Positions 1-7,351 of a stretch of 64,000 nucleotides of DNA are shown here, piece by piece (position 1 is the first letter of the stretch; each line of letters begins with the position of its first letter). A model generated the notes under the pieces. The model was not told where the DNA came from and searched no databases. It was given only the letters and a program-made list of their open reading frames with translations. Source of the stretch: Janthinobacterium tructae (GTDB lineage Bacteria; Pseudomonadota; Gammaproteobacteria; Burkholderiales; Burkholderiaceae_D); the NCBI RefSeq assembly GCF_006517255.1, contig NZ_CP041185.1, positions 1,984,001 through 2,048,000 of the forward strand. The letters are read 5' to 3'. Position numbers and translations under genes: made by a program.

Positions 1-51
1 ATGCAAACTGCGTAGTAATACTGTTGTAAATCTGCAGTTATCCGCAAGGCA

Positions 52-156
52 CTAGCGGGGTACCAGCACGAGAAAAATCATCGACAAGCCCAGAATAAAC
101 ACCGCTTCCAGCGTAAACACGATGGCGGGAATCTGCAATTCGCGCGGGATTTTCAT
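52..156 (-). CDS. small single-span membrane peptide (34 aa), function unknown
   Basis: A 34-codon frame runs from an ATG preceded by a good ribosome binding site (AAGAGG, about 7 bases upstream) to a TAG stop. The product begins MKIPRELQIP, continues as one long hydrophobic stretch (about residues 11-33) and ends VLVPR, so it looks like a single transmembrane helix with a short charged N-terminus. I do not recognise a family; it does not resemble CydX, KdpF or CcoQ. The gene to its left lies outside the window, so it could belong to an operon I cannot see. The Shine-Dalgarno sequence and the coherent hydrophobic composition argue for a real gene, but a short frame like this can still arise by chance. 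Confidence 0.5.
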   Translation of the reverse strand: MKIPRELQIPAIVFTLEAVFILGLSMIFLVLVPR

Positions 157-415
157 GGCGAAACCTCTTCAAAACGTGGGACTACTTTCAGCATAGCGCG
201 CCCTGCGCCAATTACATTATCAGCCGCACAACACACTTGAACACCCGGCATGACTTGCCGAGTCTGCTAGCCAGGCCCTGCCGACACATAATTTAACAAA
301 TTATCGTCAGATATTCTGCAAATAGCACCCGTCCACGCCCTTGCATACTGTATATTCATCCAGTTAATATCCCCCTGTATTTCACACAACGCCCGCATGG
401 CGTTTTACATTTCCT

Positions 416-1009
416 ATGGCTTCCAACAAAGCGCATCATGCGACCGGTTGGGCTGCCGGCGTGATCGCCGCGGCCCTGGTCGCGCACGCTGGCGCCGGTG
501 GCCCCTACCAAGTGCTGAGCATGCTCGCCTTTGTGATGGGCGCACTGGGCGGCACGGCGCCGGACTGGCTGGAAGTGGCCTGGTGGGCGCGCACGCACCG
601 CCTGTGGATCACGCACCGCACCTGGACGCACTGGGGCCTGGCCTGGATCGCCCTGCTCGTCTACACGTATCTGCAATTGCCGCACCACCTGTGGGCGCCG
701 CCCCTGTTCGGCTTTGCCGCAGGCGGCATCATGCATCTGCTGGCCGACTGGCCCAATCCATTGGGAGTGCCGTGGATTTTCCGCCGCCACTCGCTGCGCT
801 GGTGGAAAAGCGGCCGCCACGACATCATCGTCATCCTCGCCGCCTGGCTGGCCGCCACCGTCGTGGCCGACCACGTGTTTTTCGATGGCATCCACCTGCG
901 CCGCACCGTGCTGGCGTTTGACAGCCTGCTGCACTGGTCCGCTGGCGCACTCCAGACGGCCTGGGCGGATCTGCAACAGTGGCAAGAGCGCTGGCGCCTC
1001 GGGGGCTGA
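416..1009 (+). CDS. YdjM-like (DUF457) membrane-bound metal-dependent hydrolase
   Basis: The 197-residue protein has several hydrophobic segments and the scattered His/Asp pattern of the DUF457/YdjM inner-membrane hydrolase family: paired His at residues 7-8, GTAPDWLE with Asp50, HRTWTHW at 67-73, and GGIMHLLADWPNP with His107 and Asp111. These polar residues sit at helix ends and probably bind a metal at the membrane. The start is the ATG at 416, which places KAHH at the extreme N-terminus as in the family. In E. coli ydjM is LexA-regulated; I see no clear SOS box here. The substrate is unknown. The gene stands alone ahead of the iron-uptake set and is separated from it by the Fur box. Confidence 0.75.
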   Translation: MASNKAHHATGWAAGVIAAALVAHAGAGGPYQVLSMLAFVMGALGGTAPDWLEVAWWARTHRLWITHRTWTHWGLAWIALLVYTYLQLPHHLWAPPLFGFAAGGIMHLLADWPNPLGVPWIFRRHSLRWWKSGRHDIIVILAAWLAATVVADHVFFDGIHLRRTVLAFDSLLHWSAGALQTAWADLQQWQERWRLGG

Positions 1010-1039
1010 CGCCAATTGACGCCGGCGGCATGGGAATGT

Positions 1040-1058
1040 GATAATGAGTATCATTCTC
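1040..1058 (+). promoter_or_regulatory. Fur box upstream of the fecI-like gene
   Basis: The 19-base sequence GATAATGAGTATCATTCTC matches the classical Fur consensus GATAATGATAATCATTATC at 16 of 19 positions. It lies about 65 bases before the GTG chosen as the fecI start. It therefore probably overlaps the promoter, and Fur with Fe(II) would repress the sigma factor and hence the whole uptake set. Confidence 0.85.
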
Positions 1059-1124
1059 AAACAGCCCAGCCAGCCGGCACCCCGCGTTCCGTCAGCCCAG
1101 CTCATCCCTTGCCTGGAGAACGCA

Positions 1125-1643
1125 GTGAGCACCGTCAGTCCCACCCATGCCATTCCCCTGACCACCCTGTACAGCGAGCACCACGGCTGGCTGTATGGCT
1201 GGCTGCGCGGCAAGCTGGGCAACCGCGCCGAGGCGGCCGACCTGGCGCAAGACACGTTTTTACGCCTGCTGGGCAAGCGCGAGGTGACGCCGCTGGCGCC
1301 CCTGCGCGAGCCGCGCGGCTACCTGGCAACCATCGCGCGCGGCTTGCTGATCGACCGCTACCGGCGCCAGGCGCTGGAACACGCCTATCTGGAAGCGCTG
1401 GCGCAGCAAACGGAGCCGACAACGATCTGCGCCGAAACGCATGCCATCATCATCGAAACCCTGCTCGCAGTCGACCGTCTGCTCGACCGCCTGGGGGCGC
1501 GTACGCGGACCATCTTCCTGCTGGCGCAAATCGAAGAGCTCAGCTATGTGGACATCAGCCGGCGCCTCGGTGTCTCCCTGCCCACCGTCAAGAAGCACCT
1601 GGTGCGCGCCTACACGGAATGCCTGCTGCTGGCGGCCGGCTGA
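1125..1643 (+). CDS. FecI-family ECF sigma factor
   Basis: This 172-residue protein is an extracytoplasmic-function sigma factor of the iron-uptake (FecI) type. Region 2 (about residues 14-50) contains TLYSEHHGWLYGWL and EAADLAQDTFLRLL. Region 4 (about 115-165) contains RTRTIFLLAQIEELSY followed by the helix-turn-helix IDISRRLGVSLPTVKKH-like segment. The frame is open upstream to 1038, but that would put the Fur box inside the coding region. The GTG at 1125 has GGAG six bases upstream and fits the family length. The stop overlaps the start of the fecR-like gene (TGATG), so the two are translationally coupled. It would direct transcription of the downstream TonB receptor when iron is scarce and the cognate siderophore is bound. 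Confidence 0.9.
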   Translation: MSTVSPTHAIPLTTLYSEHHGWLYGWLRGKLGNRAEAADLAQDTFLRLLGKREVTPLAPLREPRGYLATIARGLLIDRYRRQALEHAYLEALAQQTEPTTICAETHAIIIETLLAVDRLLDRLGARTRTIFLLAQIEELSYVDISRRLGVSLPTVKKHLVRAYTECLLLAAG

Positions 1644-2611
1644 TGTTTGGCGCCACCACCGCCCCTTCCACGCCCATCGCCCGCAAGGTGCTGGCCGCCG
1701 CCGCCCGCTGGCATGTGGATCTCCAGTGCGGCAGCGCCGACCCGGCCGCCGTGCAGGCATGGCGCGAAGCCAGCGCCGAGCATGAACGGGCCTGGCAGCT
1801 GCTGCAGCGCCTGGACGGCCAGCTTGCCACGCTGCCGGCAGCGCTGGCGATCCCTGCCCTGCAGGCGGCACAGCAGCGCCGGCGCGCCGCCGCCAAAATA
1901 CTCGCCGCGCTGGTGGCGGCCGGTGGCGGCATCGCGCTGGGCCAGGCGGGCTTGCAATCGGGCCCATGGCAAGCCCTGACGGCGTCCTTGCGCACGGCGC
2001 CGGGCCAGCGCCGCCACGTGACCCTGGCCGATGGCGGGCGCATGGAGATGAATACGGATAGCGCCGTGGATATCGACTACAGCGCCGCGCGCCGCCGCAT
2101 CCGCCTGCACCAGGGCGAAATCATGATCACGACGGCATCCGATGCCCGCCCCTTCCTGGTCGACACCCCGCACGGCGTGATCCGCGCGCTGGGCACGCGC
2201 TTCGGCGTGCGCTGCGATACGGACGGCAGCGTCGTCAGCGTCTTCGAACACGCTGTGGAAGTGCGCTGCGCGGCGCGCCCGGACGCCGTGCGGCGCCTGG
2301 AAGCGGGCCAGCAGCTGCATTTCTCCGCCACGGGCCTGGCAGCCGTGCTGGCCATGCCCGCGCACCAGGACAGCTGGCTGCGTGGCATGCTGGTGGCCGC
2401 CGACTGGCCCCTGCAGCAGCTGGTAGCGGAGCTGGCGCGCTACCGGCGCGGGCGCCTCGTCTGCGACACCAGGGTGGCCCGGCGCCCCGTCACGGGCACC
2501 TACCGCCTCGACGATATCGACGCCGTGCTGGAAAGCCTGTGCGCCTCGCACGGGCTGCAAGTGACGTACTTCACGCGCTACTGGGCCACGGTCTCGGCCC
2601 GGCCGGCATAA
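1643..2611 (+). CDS. FecR-family anti-sigma/sigma-regulator membrane protein
   Basis: The 322-residue protein has an N-terminal cytoplasmic DUF4880-type segment (residues about 10-50, with ARWHVDL and EHERAWQLLQRL). One membrane span follows at about 72-92, then the periplasmic FecR domain (about 110-215), including TLADGGRMEMNTDSAV, LHQGEIMI and VDTPHGVIRALGTRFGV. The C-terminal part (about 255-320) resembles the STN-like fold that contacts the receptor's signalling domain. It relays the ligand-bound state of the TonB receptor to the FecI-type sigma factor. The start ATG overlaps the sigma-factor stop. The order sigma factor, regulator, STN-bearing receptor is the standard cell-surface signalling arrangement. 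Confidence 0.9.
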   Translation: MFGATTAPSTPIARKVLAAAARWHVDLQCGSADPAAVQAWREASAEHERAWQLLQRLDGQLATLPAALAIPALQAAQQRRRAAAKILAALVAAGGGIALGQAGLQSGPWQALTASLRTAPGQRRHVTLADGGRMEMNTDSAVDIDYSAARRRIRLHQGEIMITTASDARPFLVDTPHGVIRALGTRFGVRCDTDGSVVSVFEHAVEVRCAARPDAVRRLEAGQQLHFSATGLAAVLAMPAHQDSWLRGMLVAADWPLQQLVAELARYRRGRLVCDTRVARRPVTGTYRLDDIDAVLESLCASHGLQVTYFTRYWATVSARPA

Positions 2612-2724
2612 TTATTTTCAGTTTTTTTGCGCCAGAGGTTGGTGTTTCGCTGCGCTGCTTCGGCTTCATGGATAAGTAGCCGATTCATCCTCCATTGACC
2701 ATACCCTGAACAGAAAGACCGAGC

Positions 2725-5199
2725 ATGCAGCTGACCACCCCCGTCCTCCATCCCGCCGCGCGCGCCATCCACCTGGCCATCCTCGCCATGGCGTGCGCCG
2801 CCCCCGCCGCCTTCCTCGCCGCGCCCGCGCTGGCGCAAGGCCAGGCCGCTGCCGCGTCGCAAAGCTACGCCATCAGCGCCGGCCCGCTGGCCACCGCCCT
2901 CAACGATTTTGCCGTGGCCGCCGGCGTCAGCCTGTCGACCGATCCCGCGCAGACGCGCGGCCTGCGCTCGCCCGGCGTACGCGGCAGCTTCAACGTGACC
3001 CAGGGCTTTGCCCAGGTGCTGGCCGGCAGCGGCCTGGAAGCGCTGCAGTTGCCGAACGGCGCCTACGTGCTGCGCCAGGCGGCGCCCTCCTCCGCCTCGG
3101 CGGCTGGAGTGGAAAAGACCATGGCGCCCGTGACGGTCAGCGCCAGCATGGAGCGCGATCCCACCAGCGAACACAGCAACTCGTATGCGGCGCGCGCCGT
3201 CACCATCGGCAAGGGCGTGCAAACCCTGCGCGAAATTCCGCTATCCGTCAGCGTCGTCACGCGCCAGAAAATGGACGACCAGAACCTCAACACCATCGAT
3301 GCCGTGCTGGCCAATACCACCGGCATCACCATGTACGACAGCCCCATGGGCGGACGCTATGTGTATTCGCGCGGCTTCATGGTCGAGACGTACCAGTTCG
3401 ATGGCGTCAACCGCGCCATGTACTACCCGCAGGCAAACAGCTTTACCAGCAATACGGCCATGCTGGACCGCGTGGAAATCGTGCGCGGCGCCACGGGCCT
3501 GCTGCAGGGCACGGGATCGCCGGGTGCGGCCATCAACATGGTGCGCAAACGCCCGCTGGCGGAAAAGCAGGTACAGCTGGCGCTCGGCGCGGGCCGCTGG
3601 AACGACGTGCGCGGCGAAGTCGACGTCACCTGCCCCTTGAACGACTCGGGCAGCATCCGCGGCCGCGCCGTGGCCTCCATGGAGCAGCGCGATTATTTCT
3701 ATGACGTGGCCGACAGCCGCACCGACGTGCTGTACGGCGTGCTGGAATTCGACCTGGCGCCAGGCAGCAAGCTGACAACGGGCGCCAGCCATGAAAAACT
3801 GAAGTCAACGCCATTTTTCTCGGGCATGCCCCGCTACCGCGATGGCAGCGACCCGAAACTGCCCCGCGAGACCTTCCTCGGCGCCGACTGGAACCGCTGG
3901 AACAGCAAGCAAACGGCCGTCTTCGCCGAATTCGAACACCGCTTCGACGCCGACTGGTCGCTGAAAGCCAGCGCCAACTACACGCGCGAGCGGCATGACG
4001 TGAAATACATGTTCAGCCAGGGTGCACTCGATCCCGCCACCCTGGCCGGCATGATGATGTACGGCGGCGTGTTCGACTACGGCAGCACCAACAAGGGCAT
4101 CGACCTGTCGCTCGATGGCAAATTCAACGCCTTCGGCCGCCGCCACGGTTTCAGCGCCGGTGTCAACACGAACCGCCTGGAAAGCGATAGCGATTTCAGC
4201 CTGGCCCTGCTGCAGAAGCCGAACAAGCCGCTGCAACCGAACCACGGCGTGGCCGAACCGAGCGACGCCTGGTTCCGTGAAAACAGCTATCGGGGCGATC
4301 CCAGTGTGACGAAGATGACGCAGACGGGTGCGTATGGCGTGGCGCGCTTCAGCGTCAGCGATCCGCTCACCGTGGTGGCCGGCGCGCGCGTGTCAAACTA
4401 CAAATGGAGCAGCGTGTACCGCGACACGGGCGAGGTGTATATCGATCCGTACCGCGAAAACGGCGTCGTCACGCCATATGGCGGTGTGATTTACGCATTC
4501 GACCAGCGCTGGTCCGGCTACGCCAGCGTCTCCGACATCTTCCAGCCGCAGAACCAGCGCACGGCCGAAGGCGCCCTGCTCGACCCGCTCAAGGGGCGCA
4601 ACCTGGAAGTGGGCGTGAAAGGTGAACTATTCGATGGCAAGGTGAATGCCTCGCTGGCGCTGTTCCGCATCGAGCAGCGCAACCGCGCGGAGCTCGACCT
4701 GGTCAACACCTGTACCAGCGGCACGGAGTGCTATTTCTCGGCGGGCAAGGTGCGCAGCGAAGGCGTCGACGCGGAAATCAGCGGCGAAGTGGCGCCGGGC
4801 TGGCAGCTGTTCGCCGGCTACACCCTGAACAATTTTAAATATCTGGAGCAGACCTCGAATGCCGGCGTGATGTTCGCCAGCACCTACTCGCCGCGTCACA
4901 TGCTGCGCGCGTGGAGCGACTACCGCCTGCCCGGCGCCTTGCAGAAGTGGAGCGTGGGCGGCGGCGTGAACTTCCAGACGGAAAGCTCGCGCGTGACGCG
5001 CGACGTGACCGTGGCGCAAGGCGCGTATGCACTGTGGAGCGCGCGCGCCGCCTGGCAGATCGACCGCAACTGGACGGCGGCACTGTCCGTGACGAACCTG
5101 CTCGACAAGCGCTACTACCAGACGGTGGGCGCGCCGGCGTGGGGCAATTTCTATGGCGAGCCGCGCAAGGCCGCATTGACCCTGCGCGCGCGCTTCTAA
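2725..5199 (+). CDS. TonB-dependent siderophore receptor with STN signalling domain (FecA/FpvA type)
   Basis: The 824-residue protein starts with a signal peptide ending near ALAQG (residue about 38). An STN secretin/TonB short N-terminal domain follows (about 48-115, ISAGPLATALNDFAVAAGV). The plug domain covers about 150-265, with TLREIPLSVSVVTRQKM and RVEIVRGATGLLQGTGSPGAAINMVRKRP. The remainder is a 22-strand barrel with late motif NLLDKRYYQ and a terminal phenylalanine, the usual BAM recognition signal. The STN domain and the upstream FecI/FecR pair mark it as a transducing receptor. It would import a ferric siderophore across the outer membrane using TonB; the ligand cannot be read from sequence. 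A 113-base gap separates it from fecR and probably carries the sigma-dependent promoter. Confidence 0.92.
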   Translation: MQLTTPVLHPAARAIHLAILAMACAAPAAFLAAPALAQGQAAAASQSYAISAGPLATALNDFAVAAGVSLSTDPAQTRGLRSPGVRGSFNVTQGFAQVLAGSGLEALQLPNGAYVLRQAAPSSASAAGVEKTMAPVTVSASMERDPTSEHSNSYAARAVTIGKGVQTLREIPLSVSVVTRQKMDDQNLNTIDAVLANTTGITMYDSPMGGRYVYSRGFMVETYQFDGVNRAMYYPQANSFTSNTAMLDRVEIVRGATGLLQGTGSPGAAINMVRKRPLAEKQVQLALGAGRWNDVRGEVDVTCPLNDSGSIRGRAVASMEQRDYFYDVADSRTDVLYGVLEFDLAPGSKLTTGASHEKLKSTPFFSGMPRYRDGSDPKLPRETFLGADWNRWNSKQTAVFAEFEHRFDADWSLKASANYTRERHDVKYMFSQGALDPATLAGMMMYGGVFDYGSTNKGIDLSLDGKFNAFGRRHGFSAGVNTNRLESDSDFSLALLQKPNKPLQPNHGVAEPSDAWFRENSYRGDPSVTKMTQTGAYGVARFSVSDPLTVVAGARVSNYKWSSVYRDTGEVYIDPYRENGVVTPYGGVIYAFDQRWSGYASVSDIFQPQNQRTAEGALLDPLKGRNLEVGVKGELFDGKVNASLALFRIEQRNRAELDLVNTCTSGTECYFSAGKVRSEGVDAEISGEVAPGWQLFAGYTLNNFKYLEQTSNAGVMFASTYSPRHMLRAWSDYRLPGALQKWSVGGGVNFQTESSRVTRDVTVAQGAYALWSARAAWQIDRNWTAALSVTNLLDKRYYQTVGAPAWGNFYGEPRKAALTLRARF

Positions 5200-5208
5200 A
5201 CCAAGCGC

Positions 5209-6096
5209 CTAGGTTGCCGGGCGCAGCGGCGCCTTCGGCAACGGGATGAATTCCGTCTCGCCCGGCACTTGTCCCATGCGCTGGGCGCTCCAGTCGTCAG
5301 CCGCCTGCGACAAACGCTGCTTGCTCGACGAGACGAAATTCCAGAACAGGAAGCGGTGGCCGTCCAGCGGCTCGCCGCCGATCACCACGAACTGCACCGG
5401 GCCGCTGCCTGCCGTCACCACGGGCACGGCGCCCGCATCGAGCAAGGCCATGGTATGCGGCAGCAGCGCCACGCCATCGAGCAGCACGTCTCCGCTGATC
5501 GGATACACCGCCGCTTCCGGCGGCAAGTCCTCCAGGCGCAGCTCGCGCCCCGCCTGCAGCGCCACGTCCAGGTACAAGGTCTGCATGTAGGTGCGCACGG
5601 GCGAGGTCTGGCCAAACGCCGCGCCGATCAAGACCTTGACGACGGCGCCATCGAGCGCCACGACGGGAATCTCGGCCTGCGGCGTATGCGTGAAACTCGG
5701 TTCATCTTCCTCGTGCGCCTTGGGCAGCGCGGCCCACAGCTGCAAGCCGTGCGTACGGTGCGGCTGGCCCGCCAGGTCGTGCGGCGTGCGCTCGGAATGC
5801 ACGATGCCGCGCCCGGCCGTCATCCAGTTGATGGCACCCGGCTCGATGCGCTGGTACGAGCCGATGCTGTCGCGGTGGTCGATCGCACCTTCGAACAGAT
5901 AGGTCACGGTGGCCAGGCCGATATGCGGATGGGGACGCACGTCGTGGTTGGCATCGGGCGCCACGTCGATGGGGCCGAAATGGTCAAAGAAAATGAAGGG
6001 GCCGACGGCCTGTTTGACGGCGGACGGCAGCAAACGCCGCACGACGAAGCCGCCGCCCAGGTCCTTTTCGTGGCTTTTCAGGATGGCCGCGCTCAT
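5209..6096 (-). CDS. pirin family protein
   Basis: The 295-residue protein is a bicupin of the pirin family. The metal ligands of the N-terminal cupin are visible: PHPHIG with His56 and His58, then AGRGIVHSE with His100 and Glu102. The C-terminal half carries a second, degenerate cupin typical of bacterial pirins. Some bacterial pirins act as quercetin 2,3-dioxygenases or modulate central metabolic enzymes; the role here cannot be assigned. It converges on the TonB receptor gene with only nine bases between the stops. It overlaps the upstream osmC-type gene by four bases (ATGA), so the two form an operon. Confidence 0.88.
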   Translation of the reverse strand: MSAAILKSHEKDLGGGFVVRRLLPSAVKQAVGPFIFFDHFGPIDVAPDANHDVRPHPHIGLATVTYLFEGAIDHRDSIGSYQRIEPGAINWMTAGRGIVHSERTPHDLAGQPHRTHGLQLWAALPKAHEEDEPSFTHTPQAEIPVVALDGAVVKVLIGAAFGQTSPVRTYMQTLYLDVALQAGRELRLEDLPPEAAVYPISGDVLLDGVALLPHTMALLDAGAVPVVTAGSGPVQFVVIGGEPLDGHRFLFWNFVSSSKQRLSQAADDWSAQRMGQVPGETEFIPLPKAPLRPAT

Positions 6097-6491
6097 GCCA
6101 GCACCGTCGTCACTTCGGTGGTCACGGCCGTCATCAGTTTATGCAGCGGGCATTTGCCGGCCGCGGCCAGCAATTCCTGGCGCTGCGCGTCGCTCAAATC
6201 ACCGCTCAGGTGCAGGGTCGCGGCCAGGCGGTACACGCCCTTGCGCTCTTCGCTGGCATCGCGCTCGGTCGACACTTCCACATGCTCCAGGGGGATGCCC
6301 TTATGCTTGGCGTACCAGACCACCGTGAGCGCCTTGCAAGCCGACAGGGCCGCGTCATACAAGTCGTGCGGCGAAGGACCGGCATCGCCGCCGCCTTCAG
6401 CCACCGAGGCGTCGGCGGAAATGATGTGATCGCGCACGTGCACGATGTGGCGCATGGGTTGCGACTGATCGCGGATGGCTTTGATGGTCAT
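6093..6491 (-). CDS. OsmC family peroxiredoxin-like protein
   Basis: This 132-residue protein belongs to the OsmC/Ohr superfamily. Its two redox cysteines are at residues 52 (ALSACKAL) and 114 (AGKCPLHK), the spacing expected for the thiol-dependent organic hydroperoxide reductase fold. GPSPHDLYDAALSAC is the characteristic helix before the first cysteine. The ATG is preceded by AGGAACGCC, a good ribosome binding site. It is the first gene of an osmC-pirin pair, both linked to oxidative or electrophile stress in other bacteria. It is closer to general OsmC/YhfA proteins than to Ohr. Confidence 0.88.
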   Translation of the reverse strand: MTIKAIRDQSQPMRHIVHVRDHIISADASVAEGGGDAGPSPHDLYDAALSACKALTVVWYAKHKGIPLEHVEVSTERDASEERKGVYRLAATLHLSGDLSDAQRQELLAAAGKCPLHKLMTAVTTEVTTVLA

Positions 6492-6569
6492 GGCGTTCCT
6501 TGGTGCGTTTGGAAAGCCACAATTTACACCGTTTGTCCGCTTTGCGCAGCCCGCTCCCCGGGCGCCAGG

Positions 6570-7289
6570 CTATTTGATACGAAACACGGCGTCCACCGTC
6601 TGCCCCATCTTCATGACGGTGACCATCAGCATGTCGTCGGGATTTTGCCGCTGGCGGCTGTTCGCGCGCTGGAAACGGTCGGACGGCACCAGGCCCACCG
6701 CATTACCCAGGTTTTTCAGCTGGTCCGAGGAGATGCCGGCCACGGCGCCCACGCGCTTGCCGAAGCCGCGCGCCATGGCGTCGGCCTTGCGCTGTGCATC
6801 CTTGACGGCTTCGCCCATCAATTCCTCTTCCAGGCGGATGCGTTCGGTGGCGCCGAAGGTGACGGCAAACGCATCGAGGTTGGGCATGGCCAGCAGCGGA
6901 CGCATGACGGCGGGCCATTTCGACAAATCGGCCACATTGATATGCACGCTCGCCTTGATCAGGTACTGCGGGTTGGCCGGGTCCTGTTCCGCGCCCTTGC
7001 GGATTTCCTTGCGCACGTCGCGCACCTCGATGCCGGCAGCCGCCTCGGGCAAGCCCTGCTCCACCAGCAGCGCCTTGACTTCCGTAATACGCGTCTGCAC
7101 GAGGAGCGTGGCCGCTTCGGGCGAGGGGTCGAAGACGCTGACGTCGAAATCGATCTCGCCCAGGTCGGGCAAGACAAAGCTGAACGCCGTCCCCGTCGCA
7201 TGGATGAAGGGATAGGAGGGCAAGCCGCTGGCCAGGGCGGAGACGGGCAGGCAGGCGAACACGATGGACAGCAGGCGGCGTTTGAACAC
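6570..7289 (-). CDS. SIMPL-domain (DUF541) periplasmic protein
   Basis: The protein has an N-terminal signal peptide (FKRRLLSIVFACLPVSALAS) followed by a SIMPL/DUF541 domain over most of its length. Visible landmarks are ISSDQLKNLGNAVG and the repeated helical segments with RKADAMARGFGKRVGAVAGI. I prefer the GTG at 7289 (239 residues) because GGAG lies five bases upstream and the signal peptide then starts with its basic region. An ATG at 7316 in the same frame would add nine residues but has little Shine-Dalgarno sequence. SIMPL proteins are periplasmic or outer-membrane associated, and their biochemical role is poorly defined (BP26 of Brucella, YggE of E. coli). It lies between the osmC and kinase genes without obvious coupling. 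Confidence 0.85.
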   Translation of the reverse strand: MFKRRLLSIVFACLPVSALASGLPSYPFIHATGTAFSFVLPDLGEIDFDVSVFDPSPEAATLLVQTRITEVKALLVEQGLPEAAAGIEVRDVRKEIRKGAEQDPANPQYLIKASVHINVADLSKWPAVMRPLLAMPNLDAFAVTFGATERIRLEEELMGEAVKDAQRKADAMARGFGKRVGAVAGISSDQLKNLGNAVGLVPSDRFQRANSRQRQNPDDMLMVTVMKMGQTVDAVFRIK

Positions 7290-7351
7290 GGACACTCCGG
7301 CACGGTTAGGATGCATGAAGTATCCGCCAAGGTGACAGATTTAACAATAAA

